Shown: positions 1 to 13,282, counted from the stretch's first letter. The stretch: DNA of 64,000 nt from Hofstenia miamia (GCA_004352715.1 SCFE01000013.1:1495623-1559622); one strand, 5' to 3'. Notes: generated by a model not told the origin, from the letters alone. A program made the numbers and translations.

Positions 1-33
<33 letters not shown>
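1..33. repeat. (AT)n array at window edge
   Basis: AT dinucleotides from the first bases; may continue outside the window. Confidence 0.95.
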
Positions 34-35
<2 letters not shown>

Positions 36-2555
36 CTGGCAATAATATTTCGGACACCAAATTTGATAAATTATATAAATTTATATACAACACTTTTAGA
101 AAGCTAGTACGCTAAATTCTTTGTACTATCAAATGTTGCGACATCATTTTTACAGGCCAAGCATTAAGCATGCGACACGAACGTGATAGTTTTCCATGTG
201 TTTTGACAATGAACGGCAGGCGATAACGTCCTCCAACAAAAAATATCCCCGTTGTACTTTTCATTATAACTTAGATAGTCATAGAACTCTCTTAGTGATG
301 CTTGACGATTCTTGCTTATATTAGGGTTCCGTACCCCCATATAAAAATTGTTTTCTAAATATCTGCTCATTCTATGTACGAGATTGATTTTAAACCAGTG
401 AGAAAAACAGTAGGCAACAAAAGGAAACCATTATATTTGATAGCATTGGAAATAATTCTAAGAATTTCCAAGCTAAAGCCAATATAAAAATAGATTTCAA
501 AAAAATCCATAAATTTTTTCGTTTGATGACATCCTCATGAACAATGAGGGAATCACATTTCCGAACAATCCAAAATCATGATATTAATTAAATAATATAA
601 TAACTAGTTAGAGGAAGGAGATCATCCCTACCCATGTCTGAGGCGCCAAAGAAAACTTAGGTCGAAAAGGGTTAAGGCTTTGAGGCTATTTATAATACTA
701 AAGTCTTATTGATTTTTCCTATTTAAATGTTGTCTGCTGCAAGACTCTATGTCCTAATTTGGCAGTGGAAGAGTGAAACCGTGATTTGAGGGGAGGAAAA
801 TTATGGGAAATAAATATGACAAACGGTTGTGGAGAAAACATTCTCGGTTTTTACGAAAGGCCCTAATCAAAGCTGTAGAAAAGTGTTCGCACACTAAATA
901 CACAATTTATTTCAAATAACGTTATAAGTTTATTGCTTTCAACACATCTACTTGATACGTATTCATTTTTTTACTTAGTGACAACATTTTTACATCTTAC
1001 TAAATGATCAATGGCAGATAACAAGTCAGAATTTTTCCCAGTCTCCATCCCTGCTAATATTTTCAGTTGGCCATCGCACCTAACTTGCACATGAATTTCT
1101 TAAATTTCAATTCTATCTTTCAGTAAAAGGTAGAATTACGGTTGTGGTAATGATTACAGGGTTCTACATGATAATTTTTTGACTAATCACAGTTTTCAAT
1201 ATAATTCTATATACAAAGACTTTAATGCGACTCTTTTGGTAGATTTTTTCTTGTGTAATATGATATCTTATCTAGAAAGTGTCTTGAAATGCACTGTTTG
1301 AAGTCTGCTGTTTGCACTGGTAAATGCCAGACAATGAACTATCTATGTTGTCACTAGCTTACGGTAAATATTAGTTGCTAAGGACCTAGTACTAATGATT
1401 ACACGAATATGGTTTGGGTATGATTATTCAACCATGTGCGGTAAAAATTTTACCTCTATAGAAACCAGAATATAAATTTAGTATAACTACAGTTTTAGTT
1501 TACACTGCTAATTTGTCAAAATCCCTTTTGCTATGAAATACCTTCCAGTTTATTTGGCTGTTGTGTATAATTATTTCAATAAAATTACCATCAATCACTG
1601 GAAAATGTGCGGACGGATTAGTCTTAGATACATTAAAATGGTAATGAGAGTTTGCATAAATATGAAGATATATTGTGAAAGTAGATTGACCATTCAAATC
1701 TAGAGCAAGTGAACCAATACCTCATGTTTTAATTGAATCCCTAGTTCTAGTAAGACGAAGGCCTTTGGTAATCGAACTCATTTCCTTTCAAGCTACAGAT
1801 ACATGTTTTTCGAATGCATTTTAAAATTATGTTAGCTTGAATGTTACAATTGATTGTATTAACAAAAGTTTGCTTTCTCATTGCATTCTCCCATAAATTA
1901 ATAATATTTAAGTAAACAAATCTATTTATGAATTTTTTATAATGGCGGAAAATTATAGATTTCTATGATTGATAGAAGGAATCTATGCAGAAAATTGATT
2001 GCACAATCATACAATAAATTTCTGAATTGACGCAGCTTATAAACTATACTAGTTGACATTTTATAACTTTATATTTCTCTATTTAAAATCCTTTTGAAAT
2101 GGAATACTTTGTTTAATAACAATGTTAGTTTCTTATTACCAAGGCTTCGGATATCCTTGTACTTTTCTTCTTAATTAATTGTAAACCTCTTTGCATTGAT
2201 GGTGTATTATTGTGACTAAATATTTTTAATTAATCTTTTTTATAGAAACAATATTTTCTTCCATATGTGCAAAATTTCTTGAGCATTTGAAACGCTACTG
2301 TTTTTTCTGAAAAATACAAAAATAATATAAAATAATAGAGAAGGTTCTTCCCTTATCAGCATTGCAAGAGTAAAAGTAGTAGATTAGAGGCTTGTACAAA
2401 AATAAATAATATATATTGTATGAAATGCTTAGCTTTGAACATATGAATTTCATCATTTATTTTAAAAATATACTAGATTTAATTGTGCTGATAATACTTG
2501 TAAATTTCATTTTAAAAATGTGAAAAAATGATATAATAAGAACTACACTATTATA
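34..2555. other. No supported gene
   Basis: AT-rich sequence. A 68-codon minus-strand open frame (164-370) has somewhat balanced codons but no recognised domain or splice signals. Nothing else seen. Confidence 0.6.
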
Positions 2556-2557
2556 TT

Positions 2558-2604
2558 TAATAATAATAATAACAACAATAATAATACAAATGATAATAAT
2601 AAAA
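2558..2604. repeat. Imperfect (TAA)n tract at 5' edge of R2-like copy 1
   Basis: TAATAATAATAACAACAATA followed by further AATAAT blocks, just before the retroelement relic, in the same relative position as at copy 2. Confidence 0.85.
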
Positions 2605-2609
2605 AAAAT

Positions 2610-3440
2610 ACAGAAATAAGCGTTGAATGGGCACAAAAGTGTAAATACATGAGACATGCCAGTGTTGAAACACTCTACAGGAATAGTTAGGTGGAATAAA
2701 AATGAACTAAGGGAGCTAGACCGGGAAAGAAGCAAGTTACTAGGAAGAGAGAGAGCATTCAATTTAAATAGACATGTTGATGGCTTGTACTTGACAAGAC
2801 ATAAAGGAGGAAGTGACTGCTAAGTGTGGCGGAAAATGTAGAAGCAAAAGCACTGCGACTAAAGGTAATACAGCAAAACAACGTAGGGGATCACTACTAG
2901 AAGCCAGTGTGAAGATAAGGAATACAAGAACCGACGGTGAGGGAAAGAAGGCATACTAGAGTATGGTAGAAGCAAACAGACAAACGAAGCAATGCATGAA
3001 GAATTGCTTTAAGAATACAAACAACTGAGATAGAGGAAAGCAGCAAGTGGTTAAGGAGGACAGGGTTGAAAAGCAAAACAGAAGCAGTGATAATGACAGG
3101 GGTAAGCAATCAGTACAAAATTGCTGAAGAAGCACGTAGAAAAAGAACTGTTGTAAATGAAAAATGAAACCTGTGTAAAGCAAGTTGGAGACAGTAGATG
3201 ATCTGATAGCAAGGCGTGAGAAGTTGGCGCAGAATGAGTTCACGCATGACAAGAGGCGGCGTACGGTACACTGAAGCTTGAGTAATCAACATGGGTTAGA
3301 AGCAGGAAATACGTGATATAAACATAAACATAGACAGCCGGGAGTCATAGAAAATGTAGAAGGTTGAAATACTGTCGGTCTTCAACATACAGACTAACAA
3401 GATGATTGACACAGTAGTGGTAAATTCGTGTTAATAAAAT
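2610..3440 (+). mobile_element. R2-like non-LTR retrotransposon relic, C-terminal part (copy 1)
   Basis: Plus-strand frames, interrupted by stops and frameshifts, read STGIVRWNKNELREL, LDRERSKLLGRERAF and HVDGLYLTRHKGG, then WLRRTGLKSKTEAVI. Further on they give pieces aligning with copy 2 at about 44195-44965. This is the C-terminal part of a retroelement polyprotein: the segment after the polymerase, a zinc-knuckle region, and the remains of a restriction-like endonuclease. From family knowledge, elements with this order belong to the R2/NeSL/Hero group. The 5' end is truncated and abuts an imperfect (TAA)n tract at 2558-2604. The start of the endonuclease is deleted at the same place as in copy 2. 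Long minus-strand open frames over this region are antisense shadows. Confidence 0.65.
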
Positions 3441-3504
3441 ATATTGCATCATTCCAAATCAATGTCAATTGGCTAACACGAGTACAAATGCAAGATCTGG
3501 TTAA

Positions 3505-3645
3505 GGCTACGGTTAGACTATGTGATTGGTCACACGTGGTCTGTCACATTTTGGTAAAATCGCACGTCTAACCACCAAGATAATTGGCGATGTGACGTGA
3601 TTTTGTTTCTTTTCTTGCTACCAATCACGTAGTCTAACCGTGGCC
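3505..3645. mobile_element. PIF/Harbinger-like MITE
   Basis: Terminal inverted repeats of 26 bp with only two differences start GGC[T/C]ACGGTTAGACTA and continue to GTGATTGGT. TAA stands directly outside both ends (3502-3504, 3646-3648), fitting the 3-bp TWA target duplication of Harbinger transposons. The 141-bp body has no coding capacity and also contains inner copies of GTCTAACC. It lies just downstream of R2-like copy 1. The family assignment rests on ends and duplication only. Confidence 0.72.
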
Positions 3646-3649
3646 TAAA

Positions 3650-5340
3650 GGGTTGTATTCTTAGAGCTCGTTTCTTAAATTCAATGCTTAGAACAATAAT
3701 TATTGCTGAAAATCAATTTCAGCCATTGATGTTTGAGCGGAAGCAACATTATAAATTTGCAATTGATTTTATGAAAACTTCTAATAGACCTCTCCGAATA
3801 TAAAGGAAGACAATTGCATTAAACAAAAATTGGCTAAGGCAAAAATGGGGATCTTGAGAATGTAGAGTTATATTTTTTCTAATTTAATGAAGTGTGTTAC
3901 TTAAGGAAGGAATTTTGAAAAAAATGTTTTGATGGATCTGTTGATACATAATTTAAGTGAATGTTTCAAATGACGTAACAATATTTGCAATAAACTTTGT
4001 TATTAAGGAATTGTTTTTTAATTTTTGCTTGAATCTGTCGATATGAGGGAACAACTTAGCATTCACACAATACTTACAAATTCATGAATTCAATTCAAGG
4101 GAATTGTGTATTAATATACAGTCGATATTTTTACACAAATTTTTTTTATATATTACAGCAGTAGGAATTAGCAAATAGAGAGAAATACAAACTTGAAGCT
4201 AAAACCAAAAAAAGTTCAGAATTACTTTAATCAAAATTTCCTCATGGAAATAAATAAATTGAGTTAAAGATTGCGTAAAAATTCTGCCAGAGGATGTATT
4301 TATAAAAATTTACAATATAAAAAACAGAACAATTTTAATAATAAGATAGGTAAATTTCCCACTAATATGATAAAGGTTTTTCACTTAAAAAGAATAATCC
4401 CTCTTAAGAGGCTTAGTACAAGGCTTGACACGTTAATGAAAATTATAATTATTCGAACACAGAAAATGTGTTTTGAAAACATTAACAAAGTCCACCAAGC
4501 CTTCAGATTTGCAAAGTTGTTCCATTGTTGGAAACAAATTCCATGAATTGCAAATTAATGTAATATAAGTAATCACCTCAAAGTGTCTTTCTTCATGATT
4601 TGTGGTAGGACATTGCATAATCGAAACAGCAGCCTAATAGTAGCTTCTTTTTTAGTTGTAAATTTGTGCCATTTTTACTAAATCAATCTTGCTGGCCTTG
4701 AAATTTATCGCTCAGCTAACGTATTCTATAAGAATTGTAATAAATTGAAAAGACGATTTATTTCAATTTTAAGAGATTGATTTCATTGAAATAAGAAGAA
4801 GAGACAATAAAAGAAGAGATATGGGATTTTATAACAACATCTGCAAATGGCGTAACGTAAACCTGCTACCTCAGTGAACAAAGCAAAAAATAATATCATT
4901 TCTTTGTGAGAAACAATTCCAAAAGAAAGATTTCAATTAACTTGCCCTATAAAATGCGCACATCATTGTAAACTTTAAATGCAATGGGTATATTCAATTT
5001 AATATACAAGTTCAAAAGCGTTATAGGACGGACATCATTCTACTAGATTTTAATAAAAATTTCGAAATTAACGAAATTGTATTATTTTCTATCAGAATTA
5101 CTGATCACCATTCAATGGAAAATCTTATATCTTATATAATAAATCAAATTAAAATTATGTAATTGACAATCGATAATATTTAATACCATAGTCAAACAGC
5201 AGTTGGCGCCAAATTTGCAGTCTACTGCTTTTAGCAGCATACTGGCAACAATTCAAAGTTTATTGCCGACATATTTCTAAAGACAAACGTGTTGGTACTT
5301 ATTGCTTCGGTCTTCAGATTTCAAAATAACTAAGGCCGTT
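3650..5340. other. No supported gene
   Basis: AT-rich intergenic or intronic sequence; two short overlapping open frames near 4271-4618 have no recognised content. Confidence 0.6.
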
Positions 5341-5890
5341 CCCGGAAATTTTCTTTTACCATGGTTAAGGGTTCGGGGTTGCGTTCAGCTTAGGGTTAGA
5401 ATTTTAGGATTTTTTTGGCCAAGAATTTTTAGGCATTGAATCTTCCTGCCTTGAAGTTTCACACAATTAAGTACAACATTGATGACTGTAACCAAATTAG
5501 AATTTTGAGGTACCACAGAAATCTTGCCACGATTCCGCCAGTTAAAAATTTTCAAAACCGATAGCCTCCTGGTACCGCTCGGTCTCGCTGTGCCGTAACC
5601 TAGAAAAAAACAAGAAAACACAAAATAATCCATCAGTTTTTCAAAAGCAAAAACCGTTACCTCAAAACGTTAAAAACAGAAAAAGCTTTAAAATAATCTA
5701 TCAATTTTTCAGAAACAAAAATTCAATAATATAGTCAGGATCTTAATGTGTTGTTTATGTTGAAATCCCGGTACCACTAAACATTTTAACTACAGTACTG
5801 GTCCCGTACTGTATCTTTAACGGTACCACATGGTTAATCCGGTACCATACCGAAATTACTGGTACCTGGAACGGACCGGGGCAGCAAGTT
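5341..5890 (-). repeat. Dispersed repeat rich in GGTACC motifs (copy 1)
   Basis: GGTACC or close variants occur at least six times between 5505 and 5880, for example CCGGTACCATACCG and ACTGGTACCTGG. The left edge CCGTTCCCGG and the inverse of the right edge (CCGTTCCAGG) are similar, suggesting inverted ends. A partial internal tandem duplication with AATAATC[C/T]ATCA lies at 5607-5720. The segment 5493-5637 matches 32338-32464 in inverse orientation. Clustered subterminal motifs of this kind are usual in hAT-type elements, but no target duplication was found. Confidence 0.5.
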
Positions 5891-5894
5891 ACCG

Positions 5895-8800
5895 CAGACC
5901 TCTATTCAGATTTAGTTAGTGCTGGAAATAATAACTGTATAAATGCACATTTTTGCTTAAGAAGTTGATAAAATTGAATAATAAACTTGATTTTATGGGT
6001 GTTTGCTTAAACTAAAATTTGAAAACTAGATACAATAAACTAACGAGTAACAGAAAGGAGAGCAGAAAACAGTAATTTAAGGTTCGCTTTGCACACGATT
6101 TTTGAAAATTGAGAAAAAAATGAGTTCCAATCGATTTAGATATATAATTAGTTTATATAGTCAGTTTTTGTCTTTAAACTAATTGTGCAAATTAAACGGT
6201 TTGTTTCACTTAATGTAAACAGTCTATTACAAATATAAATACACAATTTAATTACAGAAAAATTTGAAAAATTAAATAAAAAATTATATTTTTACTAAAA
6301 CTATCTGTTTGTTAAATTGGGCCTCTGTGATATTTTGACTTTTTTAAGACATCTGTGATAAAATATTTATGCCACTTAACGAATAAACTTTAAGCTTACA
6401 GTAATTGCATGATTACAATTTGAGAATATCTGACTAAATCTTGATTCCTGTACAAAAGTCTCAAGTGATTAGTGCAGACATTGATAAGAATATTATTTGT
6501 AATGGGCGCATTAAAGAAATTGTAGTCACACACTCATAAACGGTTGTAAACGCCTAATTAAGTTTTGGAAGAAATTTATTCCTGAGACAGCGAATGAATA
6601 TCAGTTATAATCTCGGTTGTCATGACAACGAGCTAATTTATGTCAGGTGAGCTCCACGGAGATAAAGTTAATTTAACCAAATCTTTAATAATATCTTAAG
6701 CCTATTTTATATTAGAACACTTACAGAAATATATATCATGTCGCCAAGTATAATATACAGTTATTGGTATTCGTCGGAGATATCTTAATTGTAGTTGTAA
6801 TATTCAAGCTAGAGCACTGTAGTAGAACACTTTTAGAACATATTTTTATATAAAAATAAAATTTAATTTGGTGATTTATAAACTGTTTTCAAGCAAATAA
6901 TGAATTTATCAATTATAATTATAATGCTCTAAAATATTTTATTGAATGAACATTAATCCTCATTCAGTCACATGCCTTACAACCTCATCATGAAGCCTAC
7001 ATTCTATGGTAATCTAAACAGGAGCTTAAAGATGTAGTTTCTATGTTCATGCTCATATATATATATATATGATAATGGACTTTTTTATAATAACAATTTT
7101 AAAAGAACAAGGAGGCTAAAATGGGAAAATATAAATATAATCAAGATGTTAAAAATATGTATTTCATGTCTTTACTTTTTTTTTATCTTAAATTGCCATG
7201 AATTTTTTGTAAATTTTGTTGTTGAAAATATGCTTAGTGCTCATAGATAATGAGAATATTTGAAATCTAAAAGCACCACTAGATAAAAGTTTTAGAACTG
7301 GCAAGGTCGCTGGCTCAGGTGGTTTATCTAAATAAAAAAGACAGTTAAGGTTAATTGTCGCCCTCATGGAACTTAATCCTCCTGATTACATGAACATTTG
7401 AATTTTCAAAAAATGCTTAATCTTCGTAAATAGTTCAGGCACAGAAATGCGCTTTGTTATCCATTTTCATCATTACATTTAATCATGCTCACGATTTCCA
7501 AATTTCCTCATAGGCTTGGAAAAAGTCGTTTGAAATCGGGAAGAAACGTTTCAGAAACCCCAGTCTGTTCAAGGTTAATTTTAATTGATTAATACACATG
7601 GAGTTTTCAGTCATTTTGGAAATAATTGATTCCTACTGGTTCTCAATTATATAAGGTGTTACTTTATAAATTTTAACAAAATTGAAGACCTTATTATGAG
7701 AGTACTAAGGTTGAAAAAAAATAAGCGCATCTTAAGCTTCATTTTATAAGAAAATACGTGCGCTCGCCTGAGTATTTTTCCTGGTCAAAATGCTTCAAAC
7801 TCTGATGAAGAAATACTAAATTTTTGTGACTAATTATTTAAATAAATGAAAAGCTGGTCCGGTAATTGAAGCAACCATAATCAGAGTTAACATCATTATC
7901 AGCCTCACTATTACATCAATTGGATTAAGTAAGAGAGCAACAATAACAAACATGTAAATACGGCTTATACAATTTGTAGAAAATTGCATAATAAAATTGT
8001 ATTTTAACATGTGCTATAAATTTGTAAGCATTTCTGTAAGAAACATGTTGCAGATATTGGTACACTAGTTCTGCTCATTGACAATGAAATTTCTCCTATT
8101 GTGTACAAGAATGTGCAATATGGAAAAGATTGTTTCTCATTCAACAGAAGGTAGACAAAATGTTAAATGAGGTTTACACTGTGCAACAGAATTTACGAAA
8201 CTTTAATGTTTGAGGCGGGACTGAACTTAAAAATTCGATGCGTGGTGTGGGTCTAGATGGCCCAATGCTTCAGTGCTTAAGATCGCATCACCATCATTAA
8301 CAACACGCTGTTACAGGAAGTCAATACAATATATGTTGCAAATAAGCAGTTGTTAAATTGTTTAATACAAGCCTCAAAATTTCCATAAGGGTAACAATGA
8401 AATTTTGCAAGGTAATTTCATGAAATCATAGCCGAAGACAAATTTTGAATTCATTTACTTAAAAATTGGGCTTCTGCTTTTTACTAATTGCAAAGTTCAA
8501 ATAAGGTTAATGGGATATGTCTAAATATTTAGTTAATATCATTCTAGTTAGCAATTGAAATGTTCCTCCAAGTAGTTTGAATTCACTTTTTGAAGAAGAA
8601 ATGAAATTGCAACGTGAATTATGAGCATGGATCGTGATGACTTTAATCAATTGGTTTCAAAGAAATTAATCACTTAACAACATATGGTGCTGACGAGCAA
8701 ATGCAATTATGAAGAATAGTGATCTCCTCACCGGAATATCAAAACTAGCCAATAATCAATCACCTAAACTGGTACCATTCATTTTATCATATAGTTTTAT

Positions 8801-10924
8801 CAACACTCCTTACAAGAATTTGACTTGCTGAAATGAAATTTAGAAAAAATTCTAATTCAATTAAACGCTAAACTCATGCAATCATTGACCTAATATTTCT
8901 TGAAAAGTGTGAGTAGCGACAATTTAAATAATTTTTGAAATCTAATTTATGTTTATAGCATTTTAACAAAATTGATATTTTAACTTGGTATTCAAAATTT
9001 AAACTAAAAAAGTAGAGGTGAGTCTTATTTAACAGCGCTACCTGAACAAACTAGATGAAGGATATAATTTAATACAGTTATATTATAAAGCATGTTTGCA
9101 TTGTGGAAATTTGAAACCATCATCTTTATAAAAACTATGTCTTGTCAAAAGTAGCATGGTGGTTGAATGTTCAACATATATTAATATGAAGATAGTTTTT
9201 TATTTAACTTAAATAGAAAAATATTTTTCAATTAATAAAGCTTAAATTGGTAATTCAAAGTACTTTTAAATGATAATCAACACTGAATGGAATTGATAAA
9301 TTTTAATTTCAACGGGCCATAATTAAAAGCAGACTATTTATATACTAAGGAGAAAGAAATAAACAACGGTGTATAGAGCGTTTCTATAAAAACAAAATGA
9401 GAAATATGCAAATAAGCCTCAACGAAATATTATATGACAGGAGACACGGTTTCGCAAAAATTTAGACATCAAATCCAATAAATATGATTAAATAATCAGT
9501 GAAGAAATACTTCGATCGAACGTATGATGTCGAATATTTCTCGATTCAACATATATTGATGATTCCAATTAAGTTAAAGAAACACAGTTTAGAATTACTC
9601 ATGCAATTAATAAGTTTCTAGCTCAAATTAAATCATGGATTTCTGTTGTGAACTTGAAAATGGGAGTGTTTTTGTAGCCATGGTCTTTGCAGTTAATTAT
9701 CAAATTGACATCAGAGAGATATAAACGAGATATCAAGCATTACTGCCTTAGAAAATATTGCCTTAGTACTTGTCAAAAAAGCTAACAGACACGAGAATCT
9801 ATTTATTGGTAATGTATTTAACATCATCTCCTTATCAATGCTTTTCAATTTCTTGATTGTTTCCTTCCCATGTGTATCATATTATAGAGTAAAATCAGCA
9901 AACAAGTTTAACATATTTTTGGAAGCACATGTAAGCAAATGTCTCATGAAATTTCATTTTTAGTAGTTTACTTAATACTTCAATTGGGCGACAAATTAGT
10001 TAACTTGATACTTTTTCTAGCTAGTTTAGTAAAGTTTTGTATTCGAGCATTTATAAAGAAATTTAAGGGCATTCAAACATGTTAATGGTACAAAACGCAT
10101 TTGTTTTCTAAAGGCTTTTGTACTTTTTGGTTATTTAGGCATTTCACTGGAACTGTTAAGAACATTAGTTGTTAAAATTCTTCAATATATTTTAAAATTT
10201 TTAAAAAATTCAGCTTGGTTTCCTAAAGCGTAACATTGGAATTGTTCCCTTCTAATGACTGTAGCATGAAAATATTGAAAATTACCATTGAAATATGGTA
10301 ATGAAATTGGGAATAAAAATAATGCACTTCTTTCATGAATCAAGGTGATATTTTTCTAAATAGAGTAAAATAGAGAATTTTAACAATTCTTGTAAAAAAT
10401 TGAAACAACTTTAAAGATTAATTTGGTAACCGTTTCATGGGTTGCTTCCTACGCAATACTTACTAAACGAATAGTGTCATACCGGACATAGTTCTCTTTC
10501 TAGGCTAAAAAGTATATGGGCTTAGAAAAAAATATAACTTGCTTATGACAAAAATTTTTTTATTGATTTCTTCCTTTACAAGTAAATATCTTTCAACTAT
10601 TTCTTCCTACAAGCTTTCCTTCTTCAAGGAACACAGGCATAGTCGCTTAGGAATAAAGGTGATTAGTACCTTTTGATGTCTGATTTTTATGTAAACCACT
10701 ACATAATCAGTTAATTGGCAAAATTGATGGATAGCTGGTTGAGGACTTTGAAGTGTCAGATTCTGATAAAGTGAATGCTAGGTGATTATTAAAACCACGA
10801 TTCTTATTGACATATTAAAATTATTCAATTGCAAACCTTATAATTGTAAGCGCATTAATAAGTGATTCATTAAATAAAAATGTTATATGCCGATAGCAGT
10901 AATTTTTTTGAATGAATTACTTAC
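5895..10924. other. No recognised exon; possible intron of the receptor gene
   Basis: Directly downstream (minus strand) of the receptor exon donor at 10924, so at least part should be intron. I searched by eye for Cys-loop and transmembrane exons and recognised none. An open stretch on the minus strand near 7200-7335 follows a pyrimidine tract ending in TAG (KPPEPATLPVLKLLSSG...) but has no family match. Confidence 0.5.
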
Positions 10925-11190
10925 GAGATGAACTCATTTTTCCAAGACATTTCTGTCCAGAAGTGGAGATGAATTTTTTGATCCACCGCATCTGCTCCTA
11001 GAATTTGATAGAGACTAAGGCGAAATGTGACGTTGGTTGCATGTAAGGTATTTCTAACGGGCCGCAGAAACTTAGATGAGTTTTGAGTGATTTCATTTGC
11101 CAAAATAAATCCCTTGTGTGCTGGTCGATAAGAAGAAGATGAATCACTATACTGGTTATGTTTTCCATCTTTGTAACCTTTCCCACTAAA
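10925..11190 (-). CDS. Partial exon: nicotinic-type Cys-loop receptor, N-terminal ligand-binding domain
   Basis: On the minus strand the frame reads ILANEITQNSS, then KFLRPVRN, NVTFRLSLYQIL and FWTEMSWKNEFIS. This follows the start of the ligand-binding domain of nicotinic acetylcholine receptor subunits in order: N-terminal helix, RPV motif, the beta strand usually written V-x-F-G-L-x-L-x-Q, and the loop-D tryptophan segment W-L-x-x-x-W. These proteins are pentameric ligand-gated ion channels of the plasma membrane. The exon ends at a consensus donor, TC|GTAAGT (10925/10924), just after the W-x-x-x-x-L-x position, in phase 2. The frame stays open back to 11190, where TAG after a C/T-rich stretch could be the acceptor; that boundary is uncertain. 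Divergent points are R instead of G in F-G-L, and an altered D-V-D-E segment. Transmembrane exons and the Cys-loop were not found, so the rest lies in exons I could not see or outside the window. It could be a pseudo-exon. Confidence 0.68.
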
Positions 11191-11400
11191 CTATTAACTG
11201 AAAGGGGGCTTGGCAAACTATATTTAAGCAAAACAAGTAAAAGCATTTGATGTGTACCACATGTACAATATTGTGAAATATATCTATTTGTAAATATATA
11301 TATACATATGAATATTCCCAAACCACGTACATAGGGACATATAATGAAAAATAGTGTGATTCTTTAAAAAAATTGCTGAATGACTGCGTATGTTTTTGAA

Positions 11401-11403
<3 letters not shown>

Positions 11404-11441
<38 letters not shown>
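11404..11441. repeat. (AT)n array
   Basis: Pure AT dinucleotides, 38 bp, just upstream (on the minus strand) of the receptor exon region. A shorter imperfect tract lies at 11294-11310. Confidence 0.97.
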
Positions 11442-11446
<5 letters not shown>

Positions 11447-11654
11447 TTCTAAATGTGTTTGTGCAATAGAGTCATAGTTTGCCAATTCCAGTTTTAGATA
11501 ACATTGTTAGGCAATTAAATATATACTAATATCTTTTGATCGTATTTCGAAATAATTAATTTATTATGAAAATCATAAAATGACTATTGACGTTAGAAAT
11601 TTGACTGAATTTTAGTCAGGAATCGTAAAAATGTCTATATATAGATATTTCTGA

Positions 11655-11765
11655 TGGAATCGGCTACTGGCCGGCCGAGGCAGAGTGGGCCGGGGCCGGC
11701 AATTTTCTGTACTGTAGCCACATTTAAATTTAATGAATGTCCGGTAAAATTACTGGCCATTTACC
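11655..11765. repeat. GC-rich GGCC motif cluster, repeat remnant
   Basis: CTACTGGCCGGCCGAGG, GTGGGCCGGGGCCGGC and later ACTGGCCATTTACCTGCC form an isolated G+C-rich patch in AT-rich DNA. Repeated ACTGGCC suggests the subterminal part of a DNA transposon. Nothing else defines it. Confidence 0.3.
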
Positions 11766-12486
11766 TGCCAAATTTATAAAACAATTCATCTATTGTCTTA
11801 TAAATAGAGATTACCATACATAGTTTGGGACAGATTTCGATGAAGATCTCAAGTTCGAAAAACTTTTATAGTAAGAGCAATTTCCATTATACCAATTAGA
11901 ATAATAATTAAATTTAATTTATGGAATCTCTCATAAATGTTACCAAAAACGCAGTTGTTCTGCTAATTGATAGGGTAATGTATAAGATTGAAACTTATAA
12001 TTTGAAAGACCTCATAAAAATAAAACAATTGGAACCCTTAAACATTAATAAAATTGGAAGGAACAATCAAAATATGTTTGAAGGATGCAATAGACCATGA
12101 AATAAAAAATTCAATGCTATCAACAAATGAGCCATGATATTTAGTTTTAGCGAAATATTTTTTAAATTTTATTAATGTACTTAAAAGTTATTCAATATTA
12201 AACTTGGTCAAATACCACAGTAATATATAATATATATATTGATAATGCTACTTGATTATTTTTATATATTTTAGATATCATACAAAGTTAACTAACTAAA
12301 ACTGAAATGTTCACAATTTTTTATTCACTGTAAAGTCAAAACAGAGTAAAGTTATGCAAAGAATTAATAGATAGAAAATATCGAATTTCTGCTTTGCTAG
12401 AAATATAGTTTTAATAGATTGAAATTTGCGTTAAGCAATATCAGCTCTTTGCATCTCCATGTGTAATTTTCTAGATTAAAATAGCT

Positions 12487-12508
12487 TATATATATATATA
12501 TATATATA
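12487..12508. repeat. (AT)n array
   Basis: 22 bp of AT dinucleotides; a similar one lies at 12722-12742. Confidence 0.95.
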
Positions 12509-13258
12509 CAATATACTTGCATAGATTAAATCTACAATGCAAATATAATTTACCTATATTCTTGCAAATAAAATCAAATGACTACGGATAATATTCAGCA
12601 TTACCTGAATTGTATAGTTTAAGTTTGAGTTCCTACGCACTATAATTCCTCTATTACTAGTATTATTGTAAGAAAGTACTCACGATGTCATTTAAATAAT
12701 CAACCACAGAATTGTAACGTTTATATATATATATATATATATCCAGACATGTAAAAGAATAACCACACTCAAACCCATATTTTTTGGATTCAACACAACC
12801 CACCGTAATAGTGAATATCCTTTGTGTCATGGCAAGTTAAGTGCTCAAGAAACTTTGAAATTGTTGGCTCCTCTCTAGTTCTAAATGAGATCCGCTTAAG
12901 TAAGCCATGATAATTTAAGCAGGACTTGATTAGGATTAGCACATTTGTCTATGTTTATTTCATTTTCACTTGTGTATTGTATAAATTTGACCCGGTGAAC
13001 AGGCTGATCCCACAGATTTAAGTCGAAAATTGATTCGAAGACTAGATTGACTAGTGATCAATTCCGTAACTAGGTGAACAAGAGACTAGATGACCGGTTT
13101 GCAATTCTGATTTAATCAATTCTCAAAATCAAATCCAAAAATTAGAACTACTAAAATTCAATGTTTTCTGATAAGTTGAATATAAAATATAATTTATGTT
13201 GAAGTTATCATGAATAAGAATGCAAGATTTTGGAGCAAACATATTCTAACATGTATAT

Positions 13259-13282
13259 GTATATATATATATATATATATAT
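13259..13282. repeat. (AT)n array
   Basis: AT dinucleotides after TGTATATGT. Confidence 0.95.

Noticed and set aside
2457-3292. Several hydrophobic minus-strand open frames
   Set aside because: Antisense shadows of R2-like copy 1.
7200-7335. Minus-strand stretch after a T-rich tract ending TAG (KPPEPATLPVLKLL...)
   Set aside because: Good acceptor look, but no donor, no family match and ends in AT-rich codons.
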